A DNA stretch of 64,000 nt from Bradyrhizobium sp. WD16 (GCF_024181725.1 NZ_CP028908.1:5631501-5695500); one strand, 5' to 3'. Shown: positions 27,117-36,383, counted from the stretch's first letter. Notes: generated from the sequence alone by a model not told the origin. Made by a program: numbers and translations.

Positions 27117-27283
27117 AGGCGCGCGCCGCCGAGATCGTAGAACCCCTCCTGAAGATGCAGATCGCTGTGGCAAACTCCGCAACGGGTCACCTCGACCACG
27201 ACCTCGGATCCCTTGGGCTACGGATCGGCGACGTCGATCGCCTGCACAGGCTCGCAGACCGGTTGGACGGCGTAGGCGCGCAT
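27117..27283 (-). pseudogene. Zn-dependent alcohol dehydrogenase, 5' remnant
   Basis: With GGGAGGA upstream, an ATG at 27283 opens MRAYAVQPVCEPVQAIDVADP, then an in-frame TAG at 27218-27220, then PKGSEVVVEVTRCGVCHSD and LHLQEGFYDLGG. This is the N-terminus of a medium-chain Zn alcohol dehydrogenase, including the catalytic-zinc cysteine motif GVCHSD. Family sequence stops near 27120; a full gene would be about 340 codons. The premature stop and truncation make it a clear pseudogene. Its ribosome-binding site and start are intact. Confidence 0.85.
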
Positions 27284-27375
27284 AGATTCTTCCTCCCTGT
27301 TCTGTCATCGGCCTTTGCGGCCTGTTGCCGACTTGGTGAAACATCCCCGGCGAGGCGAGCCGGGGATCGAGATCT

Positions 27376-27786
27376 TCAGGCCCGATAGGACGCGATCTCG
27401 ATCAGGCTGCCATCGGGATCGCGGCAATAGACGGAGGTGAGGACGCCGCGGGCGCCCTGCTTGGCGACGGGCCCCTCCTCGATCGCGACGCTGCAGCTCT
27501 GAAGATGCCCAACCACCGCCTCGGGCGTTGCCGTGGTCAGGAAGCAGAGATCATCACTGCCGGCCTTGGCGTGACGCGCAGTGAACCATTCGACCGTATC
27601 GGCCAGGGCCGGCCGCAGATTGATCTTCTGCTGACCGAACACCATCGACACCCGCTGCGCCTTGCCCTGCCCTGGATTGAAATCCTGCCGGACCATGCCG
27701 AGGACGCGCGCATACCACGCGGCGGAAACTTCTACATCGGCGACATTGACGACGAGATGATCGAGCCCCGTGACCGCGAGAGCCAT
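27376..27786 (-). CDS. Glyoxalase / VOC-family protein
   Basis: This 136-residue single VOC module has paired beta-alpha-beta-beta-beta halves: LDHLVVNVADVEVSAAWYARVLGM and then DDLCFLTTATPEAVVGHLQ, ending VYCRDPDGSLIEIASY. Metal ligands plausible for the family are the early His and the final Glu. It resembles fosfomycin-resistance or glyoxalase-like proteins annotated only as VOC family virulence/bleomycin-type proteins. It is 7 bp downstream of the DUF3297 gene on the same strand. Confidence 0.85.
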   Translation of the reverse strand: MALAVTGLDHLVVNVADVEVSAAWYARVLGMVRQDFNPGQGKAQRVSMVFGQQKINLRPALADTVEWFTARHAKAGSDDLCFLTTATPEAVVGHLQSCSVAIEEGPVAKQGARGVLTSVYCRDPDGSLIEIASYRA

Positions 27787-27793
27787 GGCGGCC

Positions 27794-28036
27794 TCAGCTG
27801 CGATCGCGGAAATAGGGTTCGACCGTCCCGGACAGTTTGACGGTCATCGGATTGCCGAAGCGGTCCTTGGCCGTGCCGACCGGAACCCGGACCCAGCCCT
27901 CGCTGACGCAGTACTCCTCGACGTTGTCCTTTTCGACGCCCTTGAAGCGGATACCGATGTCGCGGGCCAGGATTTCGGCGTTGTAGTAAGGGCTTTTCGG
28001 ATCAACCGAGAGGCGGTCGGGGAATTCATCCGTCAT
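27794..28036 (-). CDS. DUF3297 family protein
   Basis: This 80-residue protein, MTDEFPDRLSVDPKSPYY onward, matches the small conserved DUF3297 family common in proteobacteria; the function is unknown. GGAAAAG lies upstream of the ATG at 28036. A much longer open frame extends upstream through the next gene, but only this part has family-like sequence. It is followed closely by the VOC gene, which suggests an operon. Confidence 0.82.
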   Translation of the reverse strand: MTDEFPDRLSVDPKSPYYNAEILARDIGIRFKGVEKDNVEEYCVSEGWVRVPVGTAKDRFGNPMTVKLSGTVEPYFRDRS

Positions 28037-28121
28037 CGTCACTTTTCCATGCGGTCCTGCCGATTCCATAGCTCCCTTGGGCGGCGCTGACAATGTCGGC
28101 CCTTTCGCCGGCTGCCGCGCT

Positions 28122-28997
28122 TCAGTGCGGCCCCTCGCCGGCCGCGCGCAGCGCCGAAAGCCCCTCGCGGTAGCTCCGATAGCGCAGCCTGACGCCGAGT
28201 TCGACGGAGAGCAGACGGCTGCGGACGCGCTTGCTCTCGCTGAAGAAGCTGCGCGACATCGGGCTGAGCTCCGCCTGCGCGAACGGAATTTCGGGCGGCG
28301 CTGCGACGCCGCAGAGACCGGCGGCATAGGCGACGACGTCCTGCGGCGGCGCCGGCTCGTCATCGACAACGTTGTAGATCGCGCCGGCGCGCGGCTGCCG
28401 CCGCGAGGCGGCGACCGTCTGGACGATGTCGTCGACGTGGATGCGGTTGAAGACCTGGCCGGGCTTGACGATACGACGCGCCGTCCCGACCGCGAGCTGA
28501 TCGAGCTGGTTGCGGCCCGGGCCATAAATGCCGGCAAGGCGGAAGACCTGCACCGGACCTCGCCGGTCGCGGCCGAAGGCGAGCCATGCCTGTTCGACGG
28601 CGAGCCGCCGGCGCGACCGTTCCTCGCCGGGCGTCGGCGGACTGGCTTCGTCGACCCAGCCGCCCTGCCGGTCGCCATACACACCGATCGTGGAAAGATA
28701 GCCGATCCAGCGCAGCGACGGCGCCGCGGCGAGATCGTCACCATAGACCCGCAACACCGGATCGCCGTCGTCGTCCGGCGGCACCGACACCAGCACGGCA
28801 TCGCTGGTTGCGAGATCGCGGGCGAGTGTTGCGTCATGGTTGCGGCCATCGAACAGGTGCAGTTGCAGGCCGGAGCCGGCAAGCGCTTCGGCCTTGGCGC
28901 GCGTTCGCACGCTCGCCGCGACGGCGTCGCCGCGCGCGAGAGCGTCGCGTGCAATGAAACCCGCGGTGTAGCCGAGACCGAAGATGAACAGCTTCAT
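28122..28997 (-). CDS. Atypical SDR / NAD-dependent epimerase-like protein (YeeZ type)
   Basis: This 291-residue Rossmann protein has MKLFIFGLGYTAGFIARDALA (GxGxxG-like) at the start, YLSTIGVYGDRQGGWVDE with the SDR serine and tyrosine, and VFRLAGIYGPGRNQLDQL. It resembles the YeeZ-like extended/atypical SDR5 group. The family's reaction is mostly unknown. It lies 44 bp downstream of galE and may be co-transcribed with the exopolysaccharide genes, but a role there is only inferred. Confidence 0.8.
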   Translation of the reverse strand: MKLFIFGLGYTAGFIARDALARGDAVAASVRTRAKAEALAGSGLQLHLFDGRNHDATLARDLATSDAVLVSVPPDDDGDPVLRVYGDDLAAAPSLRWIGYLSTIGVYGDRQGGWVDEASPPTPGEERSRRRLAVEQAWLAFGRDRRGPVQVFRLAGIYGPGRNQLDQLAVGTARRIVKPGQVFNRIHVDDIVQTVAASRRQPRAGAIYNVVDDEPAPPQDVVAYAAGLCGVAAPPEIPFAQAELSPMSRSFFSESKRVRSRLLSVELGVRLRYRSYREGLSALRAAGEGPH

Positions 28998-29041
28998 GCC
29001 CGCAACGATCTATACGGCGCCCGGTCCGAGAATATGGCGGC

Positions 29042-30028
29042 TCAGCTCTGCGCCGGATGGGCGAGCTGATGCCAGGCCCATGCCGACCGCACGATGGTCG
29101 CGAGATCCGAATGACGGGCCACGAAGCCGAGGGTCTCGCGCGCCCGGCTCGGATCCGCCACCAGTTCGGCGGGATCGCCCGGCCGGCGCGGCCTGATCGT
29201 CCACGGCACGGCGCGGCCGGTCTCCGCGGCAATCGCGGCCAGCACCTGCTTCACAGAGAAGCCCGACCCAGTGCCGAGATTGAAACTGCCCCCGGCGTGA
29301 CCTTCGAGCAGCAGCCGCAGCGCCAGGACATGGGCCGCGGCGAGATCCGTCACATGGATGTAATCGCGGATCGCGGTGCCGTCGGGGGTCGGATAGTCGT
29401 CGCCGAATATGGCGAAGTCCGGCGCATGGCCCTGGAGCGCCATCATCGCCCGCGAAATGAGATGGGTCTCGGGATCGCGCAACTCGCCGATCACGCCCGA
29501 GGGGTCGGCGCCGCAGGCGTTGAAATAGCGCAGGCAGAACGCCGACAGGCCGTAAGCCGCACGATAATCGGCGATGATGCGCTCGACCATCCACTTCGAG
29601 GCGCCGTAGGGATTGATCGGCTTGCAGTCGAGTGTCTCGCTGATCAGGCCGCTCGGCACCTCGCCGTAGACCGCGCCGGTGCTGGACAGAATGAAGCGGC
29701 TGCAGCCGCCTTCGCGCAAGCCGGCAAGCAGCGCCAGGGTGCCGGCCAGGTTGTTGAGATAGTACTTCTGCGGATCAACGACGGATTCACCGACCAGGCT
29801 GCAGGCGGCGAAATGCATCACAGCCACGACCTGATGGTCCCTGACGGTATCGGCAATTTTTTGCCTATCGCCGATGTCGCCTTCGACAAGGGGCCCCCAG
29901 CGCACGAAATCGCGATGGCCCGTGGTTAAATTATCGTAGCTGACGGGGGTGAAGCCGGCCTCGGCGAGCGCCTTGCAGCAATGCGCTCCGATATAGCCGG
30001 CGCCTCCGGTGACCAGGACATTCTGCAT
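29042..30028 (-). CDS. galE: UDP-glucose 4-epimerase
   Basis: This 328-residue extended SDR interconverts UDP-glucose and UDP-galactose, supplying precursors for exopolysaccharide. It has VLVTGGAGYIGAHCCKAL (NAD motif), SSTGAVYG (catalytic Ser), NPYGASKWMVERI (YxxxK) and the substrate region RYFNACGADPSG. Length is standard. It sits at the end of the minus-strand exopolysaccharide operon, 32 bp after the GT26 gene. Confidence 0.93.
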   Translation of the reverse strand: MQNVLVTGGAGYIGAHCCKALAEAGFTPVSYDNLTTGHRDFVRWGPLVEGDIGDRQKIADTVRDHQVVAVMHFAACSLVGESVVDPQKYYLNNLAGTLALLAGLREGGCSRFILSSTGAVYGEVPSGLISETLDCKPINPYGASKWMVERIIADYRAAYGLSAFCLRYFNACGADPSGVIGELRDPETHLISRAMMALQGHAPDFAIFGDDYPTPDGTAIRDYIHVTDLAAAHVLALRLLLEGHAGGSFNLGTGSGFSVKQVLAAIAAETGRAVPWTIRPRRPGDPAELVADPSRARETLGFVARHSDLATIVRSAWAWHQLAHPAQS

Positions 30029-30060
30029 GTTCGAACCACTCCGTGCCGGCCGTCATGACG

Positions 30061-30879
30061 TCAGGGGCGCCGGGCGAAGGCCGCTTCCCCGGAGCGCGTC
30101 AACAACAGATACATGGCACGTGGATTGGTCGTCGCATAGCGCCAGATGAGGCGGCGCGGCTCGAGGGCGATGCGCCACGCCCATTCGAGGCCGGTCGCCT
30201 GCATCCATCTCGGCGCCCGGGAGCGGCTGCCTGACAGGAAATTGAACAGACCACCAGAGGTCTTGATCACCCCGACATCGCCGAGCCGGTCGGTGAATCT
30301 CGTCACGAAGCGCTGTTCGCCGGGTACGCCCAGGGCGATCCAGAGAAAATCCGGCTTGAGGCGATTGATTTCGTCGACCTTGTCCTCCAGCGCCTTGCCG
30401 GTGAGATAGCCGTGGCAATGACCGACGATGCGCAGACCGGGATGCGCCCGGCGCACATTGGCGACCGCAGCGCGGTTCTCCGCATCGTTCGCGCCGTACA
30501 TGTAGAACGTCAGCCCGCGGGCTGCGGCTTTGTCGGCGACGACGTGAAACAGATCGGTCGTGGCGACCCGCTCGGGCAGCGGGCACGCCGTGCGCCAGCG
30601 CGACGCCATGACCAACGGCTGGCCGTCGGCGCTGATCAGATCCGCCGCGCGGAAGAGACCGTCGAGGTCCGGATCGGTGGCGCAGCGGGCCAGAACCTCG
30701 CCATTCGCCGACGTCAGATAGAGCGGCCGGCCGAATTCGTGGCGGCGCAGCGCCGCGCCGATCATGAAGTCGGCGGTCTTCTCCATGTCCAGCACGCCTA
30801 GCCGCAAGCCGCCCAGCAGCACGCGCGGAATGTCGGCGGTCGCGGCGCGACCGACCGGGTTCTTTCGTCGTTCAAGCAT
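30061..30879 (-). CDS. WecG/TagA/CpsF-family glycosyltransferase (GT26)
   Basis: This 272-residue GT26 enzyme adds a sugar such as ManNAcA or glucose to a lipid-linked acceptor during polysaccharide assembly. Motifs are YLTSANGEVLARCATDPDL, SADGQPLVMASRW, GLTFYMYGANDAENRAAVANV, and PDFLWIALGVPGEQRF. Its start overlaps the end of the Wzz-like gene by 8 bp, showing translational coupling. Within the cluster it is the only candidate for an early chain-building transferase on this strand. Confidence 0.9.
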   Translation of the reverse strand: MLERRKNPVGRAATADIPRVLLGGLRLGVLDMEKTADFMIGAALRRHEFGRPLYLTSANGEVLARCATDPDLDGLFRAADLISADGQPLVMASRWRTACPLPERVATTDLFHVVADKAAARGLTFYMYGANDAENRAAVANVRRAHPGLRIVGHCHGYLTGKALEDKVDEINRLKPDFLWIALGVPGEQRFVTRFTDRLGDVGVIKTSGGLFNFLSGSRSRAPRWMQATGLEWAWRIALEPRRLIWRYATTNPRAMYLLLTRSGEAAFARRP

Positions 30880-33151
30880 ATTCGCATTCCTGCACTACGC
30901 CGGCGCCGGGGCCATCGATTTCGTTGATCACGACACCCAACAGCTTGCGCGCGTCGCTCCCCAGAGCCGCCAGCAGACCCTCCATGGCGGCATTGATGTC
31001 GACCTGGGCCGGCAGGGCGGCCAGCAACCCGTCGGCGAAGTCGAGGATGCTGCGGTCCCAGTCGGCGAAAGGGGCCGCCGGCCCGTCGAGGATGATGAGG
31101 CCGCATTCGGTGGTCGCGCGGGCGTGCTCGGCGATCATCCGCTCGGCTTCCGCCATCAGCGCCGGCTCCGCGCCGGAGCCCAGCGGCAGCACGGTGACGC
31201 GGTTGAGGGTTTCGATCGGCGAGCCCAATCCGCTCGGCGTCGGCAGCCCGGCGTCGCGCGTCGGACGGAACGCCTGAAGTCGCTGCGACAACCCGCCCTG
31301 CGGCAGATCGCTGTCGATCAGCAGCACATCGAAACCGTCATGGGCCGCGGCGAGCGCCGCGTTGAGGGCGGTGACCGAACGGCTGGCATCGCCGCGCGTG
31401 CCGATCACCGCCAGCAACGGCGCGTGACGCATCGAGGTACGACTGGCGGCGACGACGCGGATCTCCCGCATGGCCTCGGCGAAGGCGCCGGCCGGACCGC
31501 CGATCCGAAGGGTCGGCCAGCCGATCCGGTTGAGATCGACGGCGCCCTGGCCAGAGCTGTCGGCATTGCGCGGATAGACCTCTTCCGACTGCAGCCGCAT
31601 GATCAGCGGCTTATCGCGCGGCGGCAGCGCCGCACTGGCAACCGGCGTCTCCTGCTTGAGCATCACGTGCGGCAGCCCGGCTGCCTGCAACGGTGCCGAG
31701 ACCGTCTGCGTCACAGGCGCCGGCGCCGTCAGGGCACGCAACCGGTCGAGCAGCACGATCGCCGCGATGCTCCCTCCCGAGCCGAACAGCAGGCCGGCGA
31801 GCATCAATAGCGCCATGCCGGGTGGAAAGCTCCGCCGCTGGGGGATATTGGCCTCGCTGGTGACGCGCGCGGTCGACGTGTTGAGGCGCTCCTGCTCTTC
31901 GGTCTCGCGCGACCGCTTCAGGAAGGCCTGATAGACGCCGCGGTTCGCCTCGACGTCGCGCTCCAGTTCGCGCAGCCGGACCGAAGCCTTAGTCATGTTC
32001 ATGCTCTGGCGCTTGAGGCCATCGAGCGCCCGGGAGAGCCCGTTCTCGTAGTCGCGGGCGCGAATCAGGTCGTTCTTGGCCGCCTGGGCGAAGCGGGCGA
32101 TCTCCTCGTTGATGTTCTTCTTCAGGTCCGCGACCTGCGTATCCATCGACCGGATCGCAGGATGGCGCGGCCCGAGTTCGTTGGCGAGCTCCGCCTGCCG
32201 CCGGCGCGCTTCGGCGTATTGGGTCCGCAGGCCGGCCAGCGTCGGCGAGCGCAGCGCCTCGGCGGTGGCGCCGCCGTCGCCGCTGGCGCGGATGGTTTCG
32301 GTGATCTGGTCGTAGCGGGCCTGGGCGTCGAGGGTCGCCGCACGTGCCGTGCTGAGCTTGGCATTCATTTCCGAGAGCTGCTGGTCGGTCACCGAGGTGT
32401 CCTGGGTGCCGACGAAATTGTTCTCGGCCTTGTAGGCCGCCACCGCATTCTCGGCGGCGCGCAGCCGCTGCTCGAGCTCCTTGAGCCGTGCCGAGAGGTC
32501 GACGGTGGCGCGCCGCGCCGACGACGACTGGACGTTGGAAGCCTCGGCGAGATAGGCCGCGGCCACCGCATTGGCGAGTTTCGCCGCCTTGACCGGATCC
32601 CGTGACCAGACATCGACATCGACGATGAACGTGCGGTCGGTGCGCTTGACGTTGACATGCTTGGTGAGCGCTTCCAGCGCTCCTGTGCGCAGGTCTCGGT
32701 CCGCACCGCCGGTACCGCCGAACGAGACCAGACGAGTCAGGCCGGCGAGCAGGCCAGCGGACTGGCCGCCGCCGAATTCGGGATCATCCTCCAGATGGGC
32801 GCTGTCGACGACGCGCAGGAGAACGCTGCTCGAGGTGATCAGACGCGCCTGGCTCTCGACGACCATCGGCAGGTTGGCGGCGTCCTGGGTCCGCGGCGCC
32901 AGTTCGCGGTCGACCAGCTGCAGCTCCCGCGGATCGACGTAGAGCTGCGCCGTGGCGATGTATTTCGGAGCCAGACTCTTGCCGACGATCAATCCCGCGA
33001 GGGCGCAGCCGAGCCCTGCGCCGAGGATGAGATAGCGTCGCCGCCACAGCAGCAGAACGAGGTCGAGCAGGTTGAAGCCGGCGAGCGCCGGTGCTCCCCG
33101 CTGCTCCGCCGGCGCAGCAGGATCGGCCGGGGCCAGGTCATAGGCCAGCAT
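30872..33151 (-). CDS. Wzz/GumC-like chain-length protein with degenerate BY-kinase domain
   Basis: This 759-residue protein has an N-terminal Wzz domain (first membrane helix near residue 40), long periplasmic coiled-coil GNVR segments (RLKELEQRLRAAENAVAAYK), a second membrane helix near 450, and a C-terminal P-loop-like domain from about 570. That domain keeps a Walker A'-like LLIDSDLPQGG and Walker B-like LIILDGP, but the Walker A position reads GTRGDASRS without the Gly-Lys-Thr/Ser. There is no tyrosine-rich tail. It likely controls chain length and export of the polysaccharide but may lack kinase activity (inference). Confidence 0.88.
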   Translation of the reverse strand: MLAYDLAPADPAAPAEQRGAPALAGFNLLDLVLLLWRRRYLILGAGLGCALAGLIVGKSLAPKYIATAQLYVDPRELQLVDRELAPRTQDAANLPMVVESQARLITSSSVLLRVVDSAHLEDDPEFGGGQSAGLLAGLTRLVSFGGTGGADRDLRTGALEALTKHVNVKRTDRTFIVDVDVWSRDPVKAAKLANAVAAAYLAEASNVQSSSARRATVDLSARLKELEQRLRAAENAVAAYKAENNFVGTQDTSVTDQQLSEMNAKLSTARAATLDAQARYDQITETIRASGDGGATAEALRSPTLAGLRTQYAEARRRQAELANELGPRHPAIRSMDTQVADLKKNINEEIARFAQAAKNDLIRARDYENGLSRALDGLKRQSMNMTKASVRLRELERDVEANRGVYQAFLKRSRETEEQERLNTSTARVTSEANIPQRRSFPPGMALLMLAGLLFGSGGSIAAIVLLDRLRALTAPAPVTQTVSAPLQAAGLPHVMLKQETPVASAALPPRDKPLIMRLQSEEVYPRNADSSGQGAVDLNRIGWPTLRIGGPAGAFAEAMREIRVVAASRTSMRHAPLLAVIGTRGDASRSVTALNAALAAAHDGFDVLLIDSDLPQGGLSQRLQAFRPTRDAGLPTPSGLGSPIETLNRVTVLPLGSGAEPALMAEAERMIAEHARATTECGLIILDGPAAPFADWDRSILDFADGLLAALPAQVDINAAMEGLLAALGSDARKLLGVVINEIDGPGAGVVQECEYA

Positions 33152-33253
33152 CAGCGCAACACTCCCTGCTCATGGCAAGGAATGCGCCGGGTCGCCGCGG
33201 AGCTGTTTACGCCGCGGATCTCAAGTCCTCTGCAACGGACGACCATTGACAAA

Positions 33254-33278
33254 CTCTTAACCTTACCGATCTCTTAAC
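33254..33278 (-). promoter_or_regulatory. Direct repeat upstream of the Wzz-like gene
   Basis: Two copies of CTCTTAAC (GTTAAGAG on the coding strand), 17 bp apart start to start, lie in an AT-rich stretch about 100 bp upstream of the Wzz-like gene. AT-rich DNA is rare here, so this is a plausible activator or repressor site at the operon promoter. No specific regulator can be named. Confidence 0.35.
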
Positions 33279-33305
33279 TTTCCATCAAAAGAACGAAGAA
33301 ACGGT

Positions 33306-34040
33306 TTAAATCCTCGCTGCCTGCAGCCCTTCCGCAACGCTGACGATGGCGAGGTCGCGGCGCTTTGCGCCCTTGAGGGCGTGATCGAGCAGCGCCTCCG
33401 AGCAGCCATAGGCGCTCGGACGGCGACAGACGTCGTGGCCAAAGAAGATCAACCAACCGTTGTCGGCGACAGCCGCATCCATCAGGTCGTCGAGCCGGGC
33501 GCGATCGATCTCGCGGTCGATCAACGGCACCGCCTTGAGAAACTGCAGGTCGACCCGACCGCGATTGATACCCGGAACGATGCTGCGGCTGGTCCGGAAA
33601 TGCTGCGCCAGCTGCCGTTTGCCGCGGAACGTGCCGACACCATAGGGAAACGCGAAATTGGCCAGCCTCGCGCCGGGCACCAGCTCTTCGAAACAGGCGC
33701 GATTGCGGGCAATCTCGGCCTCGAGCGTCGTCGGATCGAGATCGCTGGCCCTGATGTGCGAATAGGTATGGCAGCCAAGCTCATGACCCCGCGCATGAAG
33801 ATCCGCGAGTTGCGCCGCCGTGGCGTGCTGCCAGAACTTGTCGCGCTCGCCGACGAGCGTGCCGGAGACATAGAACGTCCCGTGCGCGCCATAGGCCTCG
33901 AGCGCGGCGGCTCCGACGGTTGCCGCGCTGTGCGGCACGTCGTCGAAGGTGAAACTGACCATCGGCCGCGGATTGGCGAGCTGCGCGCCCGCCATCGGCA
34001 CGTGCATCGCCAGGCGATGCGACAGCCGATCGCGAAGCAC
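33306..34040 (-). CDS. Polysaccharide deacetylase (NodB-type)
   Basis: This carbohydrate esterase 4 protein of about 244 residues has motif 1 SFTFDDVPHS, motif 2 HELGCHTYSHI (metal histidines), motif 3 FAFPYGVGT, and a late FFGHDV. All metal and catalytic residues expected are present. It removes acetyl groups from N-acetylated sugars in a polysaccharide. The start is uncertain: the open frame runs to 34223 through the methyltransferase gene, and I chose the GTG at 34040 just after that gene's stop (ATG at 34007 is an alternative). Confidence 0.82.
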   Translation of the reverse strand: MLRDRLSHRLAMHVPMAGAQLANPRPMVSFTFDDVPHSAATVGAAALEAYGAHGTFYVSGTLVGERDKFWQHATAAQLADLHARGHELGCHTYSHIRASDLDPTTLEAEIARNRACFEELVPGARLANFAFPYGVGTFRGKRQLAQHFRTSRSIVPGINRGRVDLQFLKAVPLIDREIDRARLDDLMDAAVADNGWLIFFGHDVCRRPSAYGCSEALLDHALKGAKRRDLAIVSVAEGLQAARI

Positions 34041-34062
34041 CGACCAGGTCGTCCCGGCAGCC

Positions 34063-34890
34063 TCAGAGCTTGCGAAGAATGAGGTGGTAATCGCCACGCC
34101 TGACATCCTTGGTGTTGAACAGGAACGCGTTGCTGACCGACGCCGCAACGTCGAGCAGCTTGCCGAAAGCGGGCTTGCCGACGCGCAACTCGGGATATCG
34201 TGGCGACTCGTAGATGCGATCATAGAGAACCTCGTAGCCGAGGCTGCGAGCGAAGCGCTTCAGGCGCTCCGGCTCGACCAGCGGATGGAAATGAACCGGG
34301 AACGGCGGCTCGCCAGGCTTGCCGGCACCGGCGACGCCCATGATGTTGCGGTAGTACCAGACGTGGAAGGCGTGTGGCGTGACGCGCGTGACGAAGCCCG
34401 ACAGGGAGTTCGGATTGGGCGCGCCGATCATGATCAGCCCGCCGCGACGAAGCGCTTCGTTGAAGCGCCGAAACGCCCGCTCGACTTCGGAAAGGTGCTC
34501 GATCACGTTGTCGCAGATGATCAGGTCGAAGCTGTCGCGCGGAAAGCGACAGGCCTGGATGTCGCCGAGAATCTTGCGCCGGGCATAGCCGTTATTGGTG
34601 AGTTGCACCTCGTCGATGTCGACGACGGTGATGTCGGCCCGCGCCAGCACCGACGGCGGCAGGAAGCTCGTCGACCCGCCGCCGGCCTCGTAGATCGTCG
34701 GTGCCGACGACGGCAGCACTCGCTGCAGCACGTCGTGAGCCTGCTTCAGGCTATCTCTCGCCTCGCCGGGCGGCAGAACCGCAAGATACCCCGTCTCGGC
34801 GTGCCGGCGCGCGGACGCCTCGACGGACGACAACCTCACTGCAACGCAGCTCAGGTCGATCGGCATACTTGAGTTCCAGTTCGCCACCAT
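34063..34890 (-). CDS. Class I SAM-dependent methyltransferase
   Basis: This 275-residue methyltransferase has the SAM-binding motif I APTIYEAGGGSTSFLPP near residue 65, the acidic strand-2 end ITVVDIDEVQL, and the core motif FDLIICDNVIEHLSEVERAFRRF typical of methyltransferase 11. GGGAAAGGG lies 8 nt upstream of the ATG at 34890. As part of an exopolysaccharide cluster it probably methylates a sugar or a lipid carrier (inference). It diverges from the GT2 gene across 269 bp that include a run of eight cytosines (34917-34924). Confidence 0.85.
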   Translation of the reverse strand: MVANWNSSMPIDLSCVAVRLSSVEASARRHAETGYLAVLPPGEARDSLKQAHDVLQRVLPSSAPTIYEAGGGSTSFLPPSVLARADITVVDIDEVQLTNNGYARRKILGDIQACRFPRDSFDLIICDNVIEHLSEVERAFRRFNEALRRGGLIMIGAPNPNSLSGFVTRVTPHAFHVWYYRNIMGVAGAGKPGEPPFPVHFHPLVEPERLKRFARSLGYEVLYDRIYESPRYPELRVGKPAFGKLLDVAASVSNAFLFNTKDVRRGDYHLILRKL

Positions 34891-35159
34891 TGCTCGGCCC
34901 TTTCCCGATACGTCGCCCCCCCCCAGCCGGTCGCCGGCCCGGATCGCTTATCGGCGCGTCCGCCTGTGAAGCGATCGGCACGTCCGCAGACACATTGAGC
35001 AAAATCGGTGCCGGGGCTGCGCCAGCCGCCGGCCAGGCGCGGACCGTGGTTAACGCCCCGCGATCCATGCCGTTGACGGCGGAGTCTCGGCCAAACCTGC
35101 TCGAATTCACGGATCTTGCCGCCGGATAGAGCTGGCTCGATTTTGGCAATGAGGTCGGG

Positions 35160-36254
35160 ATGACCACGCAATCTGCCCTGGCACGGACCACCTCATCCCA
35201 TGTTGGGACAGACCTGTCCCGCGACCGCGCGCAGGCCGAAAGGCTGGAGACGGCGCTATCTCTCATCGCCGTCAAGACCGCAGCTGCCATCGTCGGTCGC
35301 GAAATCGTCGCGAGCAGCGAACGGCTCGACCAGCAGGTCGAGGCCGTGGTGTGCATCCCGGCATTCCGCCGCCCGACCCAGTTGCGCGCAACGCTCCACT
35401 CCCTCGAACGGCAGGTCACCTCCGTGCGCTTCGCCGTGGTCGTCGCCGAGAACGACGCCGAGGGGCGTGCGAGTATCGTCGAAGCGCACCACTTCCTGAT
35501 GCTCTCCGGCATTCCGGGTCTCTGCGTCCTGGAGCCTCGGCAGGGCAACTGTCGCGCCATCAATGCCGCCTTCGAGACGGCTCGCGCCGCCTTTCCGCAG
35601 GCCGACGCCTTCCTGATGATCGACGACGACGAAATCGCCTCACCGGACTGGCTCGAACGGATGGTCGAGGCATCACGAACCAGTGGCGCCGATATCGTCG
35701 GCGGACCGGTCTATCCCCGCTTCAGCGACGGCAGGGATCATCTCGCACAGCATCCTGTCTTTTGCCCGGCCTATGCCGTCACGGGACCGGTGCCGACGAT
35801 CTATGGCAGCGGCAACTGCCTGATCCGGCGCAGCGTGTTTGAAAGCCTGGCCCCTCCATCGTTCGATCTGCGATTCAACTTTCTCGGCGGCGGCGATACC
35901 GATTTCTTCGGCCGCGGCCGCGCCGCCGGCCTGCGCTTCTACTGGGTCGCCGAAGCAACCGTCGTCGAAACCGTCCCGCCCGAACGCACCCGCCTGTCCT
36001 GGATCGCCGGCCGTGGCGTCCGCATCGGCGCCATCAACTACCTCAGCCAGCGCGGACTTCAACGGACGCCCGCGGCAAGGTTCCGCTTCGCCTGCAAGAT
36101 GGCGGTGCTATGGCCCTATTCGCTGGTGAGAGCCGGCCGCATGGTGCGGCAGGGCGGAAGCTGGCTCATGGCCGTTCATCCCGTCCTGGTGGCGAGCGGC
36201 AGCCTGCTTGCGCTGATCGGGATCCGGCCACAGCCATACCGCGCCAGGATCTGA
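35160..36254 (+). CDS. Glycosyltransferase family 2
   Basis: This 364-residue GT-A enzyme shows VVCIPAFRRPTQLRATLHSLERQ at the start of the catalytic domain, the DxD motif FLMIDDDEIASPDW, GSGNCLIRRSVFE and FLGGGDTDFFGRGRAAG (late acidic motif). The C-terminus carries one or two amphipathic/hydrophobic segments. It opens the plus-strand half of the exopolysaccharide cluster. The sugar donor cannot be inferred. Confidence 0.88.
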   Translation: MTTQSALARTTSSHVGTDLSRDRAQAERLETALSLIAVKTAAAIVGREIVASSERLDQQVEAVVCIPAFRRPTQLRATLHSLERQVTSVRFAVVVAENDAEGRASIVEAHHFLMLSGIPGLCVLEPRQGNCRAINAAFETARAAFPQADAFLMIDDDEIASPDWLERMVEASRTSGADIVGGPVYPRFSDGRDHLAQHPVFCPAYAVTGPVPTIYGSGNCLIRRSVFESLAPPSFDLRFNFLGGGDTDFFGRGRAAGLRFYWVAEATVVETVPPERTRLSWIAGRGVRIGAINYLSQRGLQRTPAARFRFACKMAVLWPYSLVRAGRMVRQGGSWLMAVHPVLVASGSLLALIGIRPQPYRARI

Positions 36255-36317
36255 GCAGGGGCGAGCGGTCACCACGCCGGCATCGCCCTTGCACATCCTG
36301 CCCCGAGCGGGCCCGAA

Positions 36318-36336
36318 CCGTCCCTCGACGGGACGG
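36318..36336 (+). terminator. Hairpin between the GT2 and FemAB/GNAT-like genes
   Basis: A 7 bp inverted repeat CCGTCCC/GGGACGG with a 5 nt loop lies 64 bp after the GT2 stop. It has no T-tract; it may attenuate transcription rather than end it. Confidence 0.35.
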
Positions 36337-36383
36337 CGGGCGCGCCGAAACGAGACAGCCTGTCCAGTGAAGGAGCAGTGAGC

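Noticed and set aside
34917-34924. Run of eight cytosines as a phase-variation tract
   Set aside because: It lies in the intergenic gap rather than within a coding frame, and is a single short tract with no second sign of phase variation.
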